From contig NZ_NQLA01000013.1 of NCBI RefSeq assembly GCF_002252705.1, forward strand, positions 1-62,845: DNA of 62,845 bases, in the 5' to 3' direction. The notes under the pieces are model-generated. The model saw only the letters and a program-made list of their open reading frames with translations, had not been told where the DNA came from and did no database searches. Origin of the DNA: Vulcanococcus limneticus LL (lineage in GTDB: Bacteria > Cyanobacteriota > Cyanobacteriia > PCC-6307 > Cyanobiaceae). Shown here one piece after another: positions 52,921 through 61,420 of the stretch (position 1 is the stretch's first letter; the number at the start of each line of letters is the position of its first letter). The translations under genes and the position numbers were made by a program.

Positions 52921-53173
52921 GGGAGCTGGCCGGGAACCACCGCCTGGCAGCGATCACGTCCTTGCAGTGATCGAGGTGCCAGAGGTGGTCGGAGCGCGGC
53001 GCGGCGGGGTTCTTGCGCACCCAGTGGAAGCCGTGGCGCAGGACCCGCCGTTGCCGCCAGCGACAGAGGGTGGAGCGGCTGATGCTCAGGTGCTGGCAGA
53101 GCGCAGCGGTCTCCAACCAGGGGCTCTCCGCTGGTTGAGGCGGCTCTGCCGTGCTGGTGGGGACGTCAGCCAA
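52898..53173 (-). CDS. Small HTH DNA-binding protein, excisionase-like (copy 1)
   Basis: This 91-residue protein has a winged-helix/MerR-like core: LETAALCQHLSISRSTLCRW (helix-turn-helix) then RQRRVLRHGFHWVRKNP, followed by LWHLDHCKDVI. It resembles excisionase or recombination directionality factors and prophage-type regulators. It is clearly paralogous to the next gene upstream on the same strand. The start appears to be TTG 53173, overlapping that gene's stop by 8 bp. A role in excision of the island with the adjacent recombinase is inferred. Confidence 0.7.
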   Translation of the reverse strand: MADVPTSTAEPPQPAESPWLETAALCQHLSISRSTLCRWRQRRVLRHGFHWVRKNPAAPRSDHLWHLDHCKDVIAARRWFPASSLRRPRPA

Positions 53174-53363
53174 GGCGCCCCAGGGCGAGCTGACAGCGCT
53201 GCAGGTGCCAGAGCAGGTGCGAGCGGCTGGCGGTGGGGTTCTTGGGCACCAGATGGCGGCCGTCCTTGAGCAGGCCCTGGCGGCGGATGAGGAAGAGGGT
53301 GGAGCGGCTGATGGCCAGCTGGGCGCAGAGCTGGTCGGTGGTCAGCCAGAGGTCAGCGGCCAT
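53166..53363 (-). CDS. Small HTH DNA-binding protein, excisionase-like (copy 2)
   Basis: This 65-residue paralogue of the neighbouring gene has LTTDQLCAQLAISRSTLFLI, RRQGLLKDGRHLVPKNP and SHLLWHLQRC, aligning over its whole length with copy 1 (shared features: L-C-x-x-L-x-ISRSTL, KNP-A-x-RS-x-LWHL-x-x-C). ATG 53363. The tandem pair probably arose by duplication and may act as a heteromer or as two regulators. Confidence 0.72.
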   Translation of the reverse strand: MAADLWLTTDQLCAQLAISRSTLFLIRRQGLLKDGRHLVPKNPTASRSHLLWHLQRCQLALGRLG

Positions 53364-53457
53364 GGGGTGTGGCGTGGAATCCGCTGCGGCTGGTGCCGGC
53401 AGCAGGGGAGGCTACCGGCGGCGTCAGGTAGGCCCGGTGCCTGTCCTGCATGACCCC

Positions 53458-53757
53458 TCACTCCTCCCAGTCCCAGACCCCCAGCCGCTCGAGCCAGGCA
53501 TCGCACTGCTCGGGGTTCCAGCCGTGGTGCTGCTCGAGCCGATCGGCGATGGAGAGCATCAGGTCAAAGACCTCCCCCTCGTAACCGCCCTGCCACTGGG
53601 CCTGCTGCTGCAGGGCCTGGGCGAGCTGGAGCAGGTCCAGCTCAGCCAGCAGGTTGGCCTGGTCCGCGGTTGCCTGGGCGTGGGTGGCAACGGCCCTGGC
53701 GCGGGGCGGCCATCGCCAAAGCCGGCACCAGGCGAGGAGCTGTTGGAGAACCGGCAC
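53458..53757 (-). CDS. Hypothetical protein
   Basis: This 99-residue protein has a start at GTG 53757, is Gln/Ala/Leu-rich and helical (LLAELDLLQLAQALQQQAQW), and has a C-terminal acidic/aromatic end (CDAWLERLGVWDWEE). It lies upstream of the HTH pair on the same strand. No family recognised. Confidence 0.5.
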   Translation of the reverse strand: MPVLQQLLAWCRLWRWPPRARAVATHAQATADQANLLAELDLLQLAQALQQQAQWQGGYEGEVFDLMLSIADRLEQHHGWNPEQCDAWLERLGVWDWEE

Positions 53758-53826
53758 GGGCGCAGAGGCGGGGCCCTTGAGGGTTCCGGGGAGCTCCAGG
53801 TGGACATTTAATCGACGTGCCGCTCA

Positions 53827-54027
53827 TCAATCTTTCTCCTCAATCGCATTGAGCGTGTCTGGTGTGATGTGGCTGATGATGCGAGGTAATCCATCGGGCT
53901 CCACAATGGCTCCGCAGAAGTCGATGCCCTTGGCGATGGCCTGTTCCCTCATCGCGATGAGCAGTTCGATTGTTTCCTGATCGTCACTGTCATCGGGTGA
54001 TGGGCTTGGCTGTCGTTCCTGGGTCAT
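53827..54027 (-). CDS. Hypothetical small acidic protein
   Basis: This 66-residue protein starts at ATG 54027 with AGGA immediately upstream as a ribosome-binding site. It is acidic with a disordered head (SPSPDDSDDQETIE) and a helical middle (ELLIAMREQAIAKGIDFCGA). Function unknown; an island gene by location. Confidence 0.55.
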   Translation of the reverse strand: MTQERQPSPSPDDSDDQETIELLIAMREQAIAKGIDFCGAIVEPDGLPRIISHITPDTLNAIEEKD

Positions 54028-54974
54028 TTCCTGATTGCTGTTAAGCAGAGCTATAGCAAAGCAAAGCGGCGATAAAAAGCGCCAGCGCATCCAGTAAGGT
54101 GGTGGCTGGGAGGAGGAGGTGGCTGTCTAGGAATTAGAAGCAGTTGCATTCTAGCCGCACTCCCACTGACATGCCCCCCCTTTTTTTTGTTGATCTAGGC
54201 AGATTGCGATTGGGTGGTCAAATGGCCGCTGCTTGCCATGTCCCTGGACTCACAGTTCCCTATGAGTCGAATAGGAAATTCTGCAGCGGCTGATCTGTGA
54301 CTGCACCGCAGATAGCCTTGCACATGAATAATCCTCCACTTCGTCTCCCAGTCCGCCGAGGCAGTCACTGAGCCAGTCTGAACCCCTGCTTCTGCGCTCA
54401 TGACGTGGTATTCGGCATTCGTCTGGAATACTGAAGACCTTGTCACTCGAATCTGCTATGTGGTTCATAACCACGTGTCGTACCAGGTAATATGAGTGAT
54501 CCCAGTGGCACATGTCTAGGCATTTTCGAGCGCTGCTTGCTATTCGCCCCAAGCCGCTGGTGGCGCGCCACCACCCTGTCTCCATGGCGGATCGCCGCTT
54601 GCTGTTCCTTTGCCAGAACGCTCACCTGTTATTTGAGCAGCTTTCAGCAGGCGCTGTTCCACTTGCCCTCCACCTCGATGCAGGCCTTGTCATTGACTCA
54701 CGCGCTCCAGCTCCCGTTCCGTCAGAAACGATGGCCGGTGTTGTAGGACCTGCGGGTTTCACTGCCATATCCCGGCAAACCGCAGCAGTTGCTTGTCGGG
54801 GGTGCCACGGATGCGCAGATCGGCCACCTCCCCGCCTTGGACCCTCGCGGGTCGGCATATTCGATGGGGAGATCCAAATCCAGGGCATGGCCCTCACCGT
54901 CCAAGCCATGGCTATACTGCTGTTAGGGCTGAGGTTTGAGATACCATCGACAGCGGCTCTGAAGCCAGTCACTG
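54028..54974. other. Gene-poor region with no convincing ORF
   Basis: About 950 bp without a frame I can support. Composition is lower in GC than the core genome. A C7T9 run lies at 54174-54191. Several minus-strand frames (54195-54984) contain short stretches that read like protein but are broken by stops, for example between 54640 and 54900. This suggests decayed coding sequence of unknown origin. Confidence 0.6.
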
Positions 54975-57068
54975 ATGGCAGCAAGCGTTTTCAATCACGC
55001 CCGTGCTCTTCATCTGCTGCGGGCAGGATCGGGTAATCCCAAGGCCGATTTCCGCGATGGCCAACTGGAGGCGATCCAGGCCGTCTGCGAACAGTCCAGC
55101 CGCGTAATGGTGGTGCAGAAGACGGGGTGGGGCAAGAGCTTCGTCTACTTCATTTCTACCCTCCTTTACCGCGATGCCGGGCGAGGCCCGTCGCTGTTGA
55201 TCTCACCTTTGCTCTCTCTGATGCGCAACCAGGTGGCCGCCGCAGAGCGCATGGGTCTTCGTGCTGCCACAGTCAACACTGAGAATCAGTACCAGTGGCA
55301 GCGTATTGAGCGTCAGGTCGCCAATGGAGAGCTTGATCTCCTGTTGATCTCGCCAGAGCGCCTGCAAAACGAACGGTTCATCCTTGGGCCTATGGCAGCT
55401 CTGAACCCGAGCCTGGTTGTGATTGATGAAGCTCACTGCATTTCCGACTGGGGACACGACTTCCGCCCCGACTATCGGCGCCTGGGCCGGCTGGTGAAAA
55501 CCATTCCTAATATCTCGCTGCTCGCCACCACCGCTACAGCTAGCCAGCGCGTGATGGACGACCTCGCTGCCGAACTGGGTCCGAGCCTCTATCAACTCCG
55601 CGGAGACCTTAACCGCTCCTCGCTCACCTTGCAGACGCTGCAGCTCCCAAGCCAGACCGCACGGTTGGCCTGGCTGGCGAGCACCATTCGCACCATGGAA
55701 GGCAGCGGCATCGTCTACACCCTCACTAAACGCGATGCCCGCGTGGTGGCGGGCTGGCTCAAAGAGTGCGGCATTGAGGCTGAGGCCTACTTTGGTGGTA
55801 GCAGCATGGTGAGCTCAGAGCGCGAGCGCCTGGAGGAAGCGTTGATCCGCGACCAGCTGCAAGTTCTCGTGGCCACAACAGCGCTGGGTATGGGCTACGA
55901 CAAACCCAATCTCGCCTTCGTGTTCCATTACCAGATGCCGGGCTCGGTCGTGGCTTACTACCAACAGGTGGGGCGTGCCGGTCGGGCCTTAGAAGCTGCG
56001 CGGGGTGTGCTGCTCTCAGGCCGGGAAGACCTCCGCATCAATCAGTTCTTCATCCGCAATGCCTTCCCAACACGGGCTGCCGTGGAGGAGGTGCTCACCG
56101 TGCTGGATCAGGCACCTGAGGATGGACTCCACCTCAATCGCTTGATGGAGACCATTAATCTCAGTGAGCAACGCATTCAGCAAACACTCAAAATCCTATC
56201 GCTTGAGGTGCCAGCTCCAGTGGGCTGCACCAACAACATGTGGCAGCGCCTACCCGCGCCGGTCTCTCCATCCTTCTGGCAGCGAGTGGAGCGTCTTGAG
56301 CAGCGGCGCGAAGAAGAGCTCAATCAGATGCAGGCCTTCCTTGAGCTCCCCTACGGTAGTCACATGCCGTTTGTGGTCCAGGCCCTTGACGGCGACCCCT
56401 TTAACGTGGATGCGCCTCGGTTAGCACCCCTGAGCGAGCTCGTGGACAGGGAGCTCGCCATGCACGCTGCCGCCTACCTCAAACGCCTGGATATCCCCAT
56501 CTACCCCCGCAAGGAGTGGCCGATTTGGGGCATCCCTAGTTTCGCGCCACCCAAGAACAAGTACATTTATACCAGTCGCAAGGCTGAGGTGGGGCGGGCT
56601 CTCTGCTACTGGAGTGATGCCGGTTGGGGGGGGCTGGTAGAGCAAGGCAAGTACAAGGACGGCCGCTTCTCTCAGGAGCTTGTGGATGCCTGCGTTGCTC
56701 TCCTGGAGCGCTGGAGCCCCTCTCCCGCTCCGGAATGGGTCTGCTGCATCCCCTCCAGCCGCCATCGCGAGCTCGTCCCAGATTTCGCCTACCGGCTGGC
56801 TGGCGCGCTGGGTCTGCCCTTTGTTGAGGCTCTGGTGAAGGTGCGGGAGAACGAGCAGCAGAAAGCCATGCAGAACAACACCCAGCAGGTCCGCAACCTG
56901 GATGGAGCGTTTGCGGTATGCCCTGAACTGCCTCCCGGACCCTGCCTCCTTGTCGACGACATGGTCGACAGCCGCTGGACATTTGCCGTAGCAGCCTGGC
57001 AGCTGCGAGCGGCCGGCAGTGGGCCAGTGTTACCGCTTGCATTGGCCCAGACTGGACAAGGCCGATGA
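54975..57068 (+). CDS. psyrT: RecQ-like helicase with C-terminal phosphoribosyltransferase domain (PsyrT/RqlH)
   Basis: This 697-residue protein pairs two domains. Residues 1-360 are a RecQ-type superfamily 2 helicase: FRDGQLEAIQAV, Walker A TGWGKS (50-55), ISPLLSLMRNQV, VIDEAHC (DEAH 151-154) then ISDWGHDFRPDYRRL, LATTATAS, ATTALGMGYDKPNL and YQQVGRAGR. The RQC and HRDC domains of true RecQ are missing. The C-terminal 200 residues contain a phosphoribosyltransferase-like domain with CLLVDDMVDSRWT (DD 661-662). This architecture next to a DprA-family gene is that of the PsyrTA (RqlHI) toxin-antitoxin system, known to restrict plasmids and phage. The partner gene overlaps its stop (ATGA). Confidence 0.85.
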   Translation: MAASVFNHARALHLLRAGSGNPKADFRDGQLEAIQAVCEQSSRVMVVQKTGWGKSFVYFISTLLYRDAGRGPSLLISPLLSLMRNQVAAAERMGLRAATVNTENQYQWQRIERQVANGELDLLLISPERLQNERFILGPMAALNPSLVVIDEAHCISDWGHDFRPDYRRLGRLVKTIPNISLLATTATASQRVMDDLAAELGPSLYQLRGDLNRSSLTLQTLQLPSQTARLAWLASTIRTMEGSGIVYTLTKRDARVVAGWLKECGIEAEAYFGGSSMVSSERERLEEALIRDQLQVLVATTALGMGYDKPNLAFVFHYQMPGSVVAYYQQVGRAGRALEAARGVLLSGREDLRINQFFIRNAFPTRAAVEEVLTVLDQAPEDGLHLNRLMETINLSEQRIQQTLKILSLEVPAPVGCTNNMWQRLPAPVSPSFWQRVERLEQRREEELNQMQAFLELPYGSHMPFVVQALDGDPFNVDAPRLAPLSELVDRELAMHAAAYLKRLDIPIYPRKEWPIWGIPSFAPPKNKYIYTSRKAEVGRALCYWSDAGWGGLVEQGKYKDGRFSQELVDACVALLERWSPSPAPEWVCCIPSSRHRELVPDFAYRLAGALGLPFVEALVKVRENEQQKAMQNNTQQVRNLDGAFAVCPELPPGPCLLVDDMVDSRWTFAVAAWQLRAAGSGPVLPLALAQTGQGR

Positions 57069-58447
57069 CCCTTGCTCCTGAGCCACCGATGGGTCCTGTA
57101 ACCCTCTCGGACAACACCCAGGCAGTGCTGCTGCTCACCTCGCCTCTGTTAGTTGGAGGATCTGAGGGGTCAGCGGGTGCCAAGGTGCTTAGCGCAGGTG
57201 AATACAGCCAGCTGGCTATGAGCTTGCGGCAGTCGCGACACCAGCCAGCCGATCTTCTCAATGGTGGACGCGACGCGCTGCTGGCCTCTTTGCCAGCCCA
57301 TTTCGACCCCGAGCGCCTGAGTCAGCTGCTATCGCGCGGCTTCCAACTAGGTCAAGCGATTGAGCACTGGGCCAACCGCTCGATCACCGTCATCAGCCGC
57401 GCCGACGAGGTCTACCCCAGGCGCTACAAGCAGCGCCTGAAGCACCTGGCTCCACCGTTGCTCTACGTCTGCGGCCATCTTGCGCTGCTCGACAGCCCTG
57501 CGCTGGCAGTGGTCGGCTCACGTTCGACACCGGAGGTTGTCTTACAGCAAACCACCGAGATCGCTTCCTTAGCGGCATCCGCAGGCGTTGTTATTGCCTC
57601 CGGTGCCGCCCGAGGTGTTGATGAAGCGGCCATGCTCGGCGCCCTCAATGCAGGTGGGTATGCCATCGGTGTAGTGGCGGACAGTCTTGAAAAAATGAGC
57701 GCAAAGCCCATTTGGCGCCAAGGGCTGATTGATGGACGCTTACTGCTGCTATCCGCAGACGCGCCGAGTGCACGCTTCCAGCCGTGGCGGGCGATGGCAC
57801 GCAACAAATTGGTCTATGCCTTATCTGATGCCGCTTTAGTGATGAGCTCTGACAAGGATCGTGGCGGGACATGGGAGGGAGCCAAGGAGCAACTAACCAA
57901 GATCAGATCTTGTCCTATCTATGTGATGGATGACCCGCGGGGAGGGGAGGGCCTTCCAGCAATTCATGCGATGGGAGCAGGCCTCTGGCCCTATCCATCG
58001 TCTCCAGAACAGCTGAAATTAGTCGTGGTCGATAAGCCTCCGCTACGCCATACTCCCACTGCTTATCATAATAAGATGCACGCTGATCTTCATGCAGAGT
58101 CTCTGCAGCAGTCACTATGGGATCTAGGTGACTTCAGTCCTAGACTGGTTTTATCAGAAGTCAATGAGGATATTGGTGCGGCTACCGATTGCAAGTCCGG
58201 CGAAACAAAGCAGCCATCTCTAAAGCCAGATCATAGCCTTCTGGGTCGAACACTCTCCCCCGCAGATGAATTGCATGCTTTTGCCAAGAAGGTAATCCTC
58301 GAAGCGCTGGAGCACCCCAAAACAGAATCTGATCTTGTGGAACTGCTCAAGATTGCAAGACCCCAGATCAAAGACTGGTGTAGTGCGCTAGTTGCCCAAG
58401 GGCACGCTAAGAGATTGAATAAGCCCATCCGATATGTCAGATCCTGA
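57065..58447 (+). CDS. psyrA: DprA-family nucleotide-binding protein (PsyrA/RqlI)
   Basis: This 460-residue protein has a DprA/Smf Rossmann-like core: RADEVYPRRYKQRLKHLAPP, LAVVGSRSTPEVV, VIASGAARGVDEAAM (the SGxAxGID-like motif) and YAIGVVADSLEK, with ARNKLVYALSDAALVM as the C-terminal part of the fold. Flanking regions are longer than in plain DprA. A C-terminal segment (residues about 410-460: LEHPKTESDLVELLKIARPQ) resembles a winged helix. In PsyrTA the DprA-like partner is reported as the antitoxin of the helicase toxin. The ATG overlaps the psyrT stop by 4 bases. Confidence 0.85.
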   Translation: MTLAPEPPMGPVTLSDNTQAVLLLTSPLLVGGSEGSAGAKVLSAGEYSQLAMSLRQSRHQPADLLNGGRDALLASLPAHFDPERLSQLLSRGFQLGQAIEHWANRSITVISRADEVYPRRYKQRLKHLAPPLLYVCGHLALLDSPALAVVGSRSTPEVVLQQTTEIASLAASAGVVIASGAARGVDEAAMLGALNAGGYAIGVVADSLEKMSAKPIWRQGLIDGRLLLLSADAPSARFQPWRAMARNKLVYALSDAALVMSSDKDRGGTWEGAKEQLTKIRSCPIYVMDDPRGGEGLPAIHAMGAGLWPYPSSPEQLKLVVVDKPPLRHTPTAYHNKMHADLHAESLQQSLWDLGDFSPRLVLSEVNEDIGAATDCKSGETKQPSLKPDHSLLGRTLSPADELHAFAKKVILEALEHPKTESDLVELLKIARPQIKDWCSALVAQGHAKRLNKPIRYVRS

Positions 58448-58599
58448 ATTTGGTGTTCGTATCTGATTCAGTGGCGGCCAGGGCGAATTTGAGGCTTTAT
58501 CGCGGGAAAGATCGTGCCCATTGCCTTCAAATAAACGGCGAACGTAATTGCCATAGTAGCGCTCTTAATTGTTCTGCAGGCTACGGGCTGGTGCAACTT

Positions 58600-58636
58600 T
58601 GACGTGGACCCCGGAAACCGGTCCAGGGTGAATGAG
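58600..58636 (+). repeat. Left terminal inverted repeat of the IS3 element
   Basis: TGACGTG, CCCC, GGTCCAGG and ATGAG blocks match the reverse complement of 59804-59839 in order, with small spacing differences. Confidence 0.85.
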
Positions 58637-58673
58637 AGTCCTCATCCGGCCAGACTGGGCCGGGGACTCGACC

Positions 58674-58952
58674 ATGAAACGCACCAGGCACACGGCGGAG
58701 CAGATCATCCGCAAGCTCAAAACCGCCGAGCAGCTGATCGCCCAGGGCAAGACCGTGGCCGACGTCTGCCGTGTCATCGAGGTGACGCAGCCGACTTACC
58801 ACCGCTGGAAGCAGCAGTACGGGGGCATGCAGGCCGAGGAGGCCAGGCGGCTGACTCAGCTGGAGAAGGAGAACGCTCGGCTCAAGAAGCTGCTGGCAGA
58901 GGCCGAGTTGGAGAAAGCGATGCTCAAGGATCTCGCCGAGGGAAACTTCTGA
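58674..58952 (+). CDS. IS3-family transposase OrfA
   Basis: This 92-residue protein has the IS3 OrfA layout: a helix-turn-helix (TAEQIIRKLKTAEQLIAQG, VADVCRVIEVTQPTYHRWK) that binds the element ends, then a leucine-rich coiled coil (EKENARLKKLLAEAELEKAM). The last codons include the slippery heptamer GGGAAAC at 58940-58946, read as G GGA AAC, six bases before the stop TGA at 58950. Start ATG 58674. Confidence 0.93.
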   Translation: MKRTRHTAEQIIRKLKTAEQLIAQGKTVADVCRVIEVTQPTYHRWKQQYGGMQAEEARRLTQLEKENARLKKLLAEAELEKAMLKDLAEGNF

Positions 58953-59788
58953 GCCCGGAGCGTCGCCGCAGAGCCGTTGCGGTTCTGCAGGAGCGTTACC
59001 GGGCCTCTGAACGCCTGGCCTGCCGGGTGGTGGGCCAGCACCGCAGCACCCAGCGTCACAACGGCAACGTTGTTTCGATCGAGGAGGCCAAGCTCCGCCA
59101 CCGTCTCCGCGAAATCGCGGCTGAGCACATCCGCTGGGGCCGCCGGATGGCCTACCGCCTGCTCAGGCGAGAGGGCTGGACGGTGAACCACAAGCGGGTG
59201 CAGCGGCTCTGGCGGGAGGAAGGCCTGCAGCGGCCCACTCCCCGGAAGCGAAAGCGGGCTCGGCCCGCAGATGGCTCTGTGCGGCGTCACCAGGCTGAGC
59301 ATCCCCACCAGGTGTGGGCCATGGACTTCCAGTTCGATGCCACAGCTGATGGCCGCAGGCTCAAGTTCCTGAACGTGATCGATGAGCACAGCCGCCTCTG
59401 CCTGGCCATCCGGGTGGGAAGGCGCTGCAAGGCAAAGGATGTGGTGACTGTGCTGGAGGAGCTCACCAGCCTCTACCCGGCCCCGGCGTTCATCCGATCA
59501 GACAACGGTCCGGAGTTCATCGCCCAGGCACTACGGGGCTGGTGCGAGGCCAGCACCACCACCAGCACGGCCTACATCGCGCCCGGATCTCCGTGGGAGA
59601 ACGGTTTCGCGGAATCGTTCAACGGACGGTTCAGGGATGAGTTCCTCAATACGGAGCTGTTCACCACAGCTCCAGAGGCGCAGATCCTGGCCGATCGTTG
59701 GCGCTGGGCGTACAACACCCTCAGGCCGCATTCGGCCCTCCAGGGGCGTACGCCCGTGGAGGCAGCTCAACAGGGAGCTGCAGCATGA
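58946..59788 (+). CDS. IS3-family transposase OrfB (catalytic part, made by -1 frameshift)
   Basis: This frame, about 280 residues, is read after a -1 shift at GGGAAAC and continues through RRRRAVAVLQERYRASERL, the HTH_21-like region (HIRWGRRMAYRLLRREGW) and the DDE integrase core: D in VWAMDFQFDA, D in FIRSDNGPEFIA, and E in GSPWENGFAESFNGRFRDEF. The D-35-E spacing and the FNGRFRDEFLN segment fit the IS407/IS2-like groups of IS3. No disabling stop is present, so the element may be active. Confidence 0.93.
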   Translation, partial: LLSPERRRRAVAVLQERYRASERLACRVVGQHRSTQRHNGNVVSIEEAKLRHRLREIAAEHIRWGRRMAYRLLRREGWTVNHKRVQRLWREEGLQRPTPRKRKRARPADGSVRRHQAEHPHQVWAMDFQFDATADGRRLKFLNVIDEHSRLCLAIRVGRRCKAKDVVTVLEELTSLYPAPAFIRSDNGPEFIAQALRGWCEASTTTSTAYIAPGSPWENGFAESFNGRFRDEFLNTELFTTAPEAQILADRWRWAYNTLRPHSALQGRTPVEAAQQGAAA

Positions 59789-59803
59789 CCACACCCACCA
59801 ACT

Positions 59804-59839
59804 CTCATAAGGCCTGGACCAACGAAGGGGGTCACGTCA
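59804..59839 (+). repeat. Right terminal inverted repeat of the IS3 element
   Basis: Reverse complement begins TGACGTGACC, with GGTCCAGG and ATGAG further in, pairing with the left repeat at 58600-58636. Confidence 0.85.
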
Positions 59840-59840
59840 C

Positions 59841-60839
59841 TTCGATAACCGGGAGCAGGTGTTGATCCCCTCCACGCCGGTGCGCGACCCCCACCCCTTC
59901 CTCGCGGCGATCAACACCATCCACAGTGGCAGTTGCACGGCCCTGTTCGACGGATGGTTGGCCGGCGCACTGCAGGCAGCCGAACATCAAAATCCAGCAG
60001 CCCTCAATCGGGTGCTGCTCCTCTCCGATGGTCAGGCCAACCGTGGCCTGACTGACATGGGAGAGATCGCCGACCGGGTGGCCGGACTGACCCAGCGAGG
60101 AGTCAGCACCAGCGCCTTCGGGCTAGGCATGGACTTCGATGAGGACTTGATGGGGGCGATCGCCATGGCCGGTGACGGCACCCTGGCCCACATCCAATCC
60201 CCCCGGCAGCTCGATGAGCTCTACGACGCCGAATTACAGGGCCTGGCTACGACCTTTGGCCATAGGGTGAGCCTTGGCCTCCGGGCCACGAACGGCGCCG
60301 AACTGGAGGATGTCCTCAACGATCTGCCCCTCACCCCATTGGGCAATCGCCAGCTCCCTGGGCTGCGCTACGGGCGGGAGCTGAATGTCGCGGTTCGGTT
60401 GCAGCTGCCCGCCTGGCAGGCGAACCAGGAGATCGCCAGCGTGCGGCTGGCCTGGAATCCACCCGGCGATGAGCAGCGCCAGGAGCTGGTTCAACTCCTG
60501 GCCCTGCCGGTCCTTCCTGCAGAAGAGATCGCAGCCCTGCCCACTGACAGCGCCGTGGCCGAGGAGTTTGCCGTGCAGGCCGCCAATCGTGCCCGCAGAC
60601 AGGCGATGGCGGAGCTAGATCGTGGCGACATGGTCGCCGCCACAGGCACTCTCGCACGGATGACCTCCTGGATGTCGAGCCTTTCCCCCTCGCCACGCAC
60701 AACCCGGGAACTGCAGCTGTTGCAGGAGAAGCTGGGACTGCTGATGAGCGACCGGAATCTGGCCCGCAAAAACCTCAGCAGGGAATCCCTTCGCTCCAGC
60801 CTTGAGGTATGGGAGAGCGAGAACAGACCCTCGGACTGA
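59841..60839 (+). pseudogene. von Willebrand factor A domain protein, N-terminus lost at the IS edge
   Basis: The frame enters from the IS boundary (TTC GAT AAC = FDNREQVLIPSTPV), which is the interior of a vWA domain following a strand that normally reads like xxLVxFD. It continues with STAL-like CTALFDGWLAGAL, RVLLLSDGQANRG (the strand with the conserved Asp-Gly) and STSAFGLGMDFDEDLM, then a C-terminal half rich in beta strands and a helical end. The first part, with the MIDAS DxSxS motif, is missing. The bases left of the IS do not encode it. About 332 residues remain; a TTG at 59859 could start a shortened protein, but the metal site would be incomplete. Confidence 0.75.
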
Positions 60840-60889
60840 TTGCCGATCCAGGGAACCCCAGACGAACACCCACCATCCGGAGCACAACC

Positions 60890-61420
60890 ATGACCAGCAC
60901 CCCACAGAATCTGATCGATCGCCTCAAGGCCAGGATCCAGCGTGAAGTCACCGAGATCGAGGCCAGGGCCGACCTCACCACAGAGGAGAAGGTCTCTCGC
61001 ATCATCCATATCTTTTCGGCCACCTGTGCAGCCGCCGCCGCACAACCACTTCCATTTGCCGACATCTTTATTCTCACTCCGATTCAGGCTTACATGGGAG
61101 CGCGCCTGTCAGCCATCCGGGGGATGCCGATAAGTGATGCAAAGGCCAACGAACTTCTTAAGGAAGTCCTAGGCACCGTCGGGATGGGGATGTTGGCCCA
61201 GCAGGCCGCCTTGGGTCTCTACAAAGTGGGGCTACCTTTCCTCGCAGGCGTCACCACCATCCCGCTGGTGTATGGCCTGACCTTCGCCATTGGGAGAACC
61301 ATGGACTATTACCTCAAGGAGAAGGCTAGAGGGAAAGTTGTTAGTGCCGTCGATCTCAAGCGCATGTGGCATGACTACCAGAAGGAGGGCCGTAGCAAGG
61401 GCAAGGAGTTCAAGCCATGA
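60890..61420 (+). CDS. DUF697-like membrane-associated protein
   Basis: This 176-residue protein has a helical head (LIDRLKARIQREVTEIEARA), then LPFADIFILTPIQAYMGARL and MGMLAQQAALGLYKVGLPFL and AGVTTIPLVYGLTFAIGRTM, the Gly/Ala-rich amphipathic helices characteristic of DUF697 (YcjF-related), which associates with membranes and often follows a GTPase domain. A charged tail (LKRMWHDYQKEGRSKGKEF) follows. ATG 60890 has GGAG upstream. Overlaps the next gene by 4 bases (ATGA) and follows the vWA frame by 50 bp, so the three are one operon. Confidence 0.75.
   Translation: MTSTPQNLIDRLKARIQREVTEIEARADLTTEEKVSRIIHIFSATCAAAAAQPLPFADIFILTPIQAYMGARLSAIRGMPISDAKANELLKEVLGTVGMGMLAQQAALGLYKVGLPFLAGVTTIPLVYGLTFAIGRTMDYYLKEKARGKVVSAVDLKRMWHDYQKEGRSKGKEFKP

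Larger units (their letters stand above)
58600..59839 (+). mobile_element. Complete IS3-family insertion sequence
   Basis: A 1240-bp element with imperfect terminal inverted repeats at 58600-58636 and 59804-59839 and two overlapping ORFs joined by a -1 frameshift. CTT occurs on both outer edges (58597-58599 and 59840-59842) and may be a 3-bp target duplication, though the two flanks do not join into one readable gene. Confidence 0.88.

Noticed and set aside
54512-55036. A 174-codon plus-strand frame before the helicase gene
   Set aside because: No motif or coding-like composition, overlaps the psyrT start; it ends without a family match.
58448-58599. Missing N-terminal part of the vWA gene just left of the IS
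   Set aside because: The frame that would join across the IS contains a stop at 58532-58534 and no vWA-like sequence.
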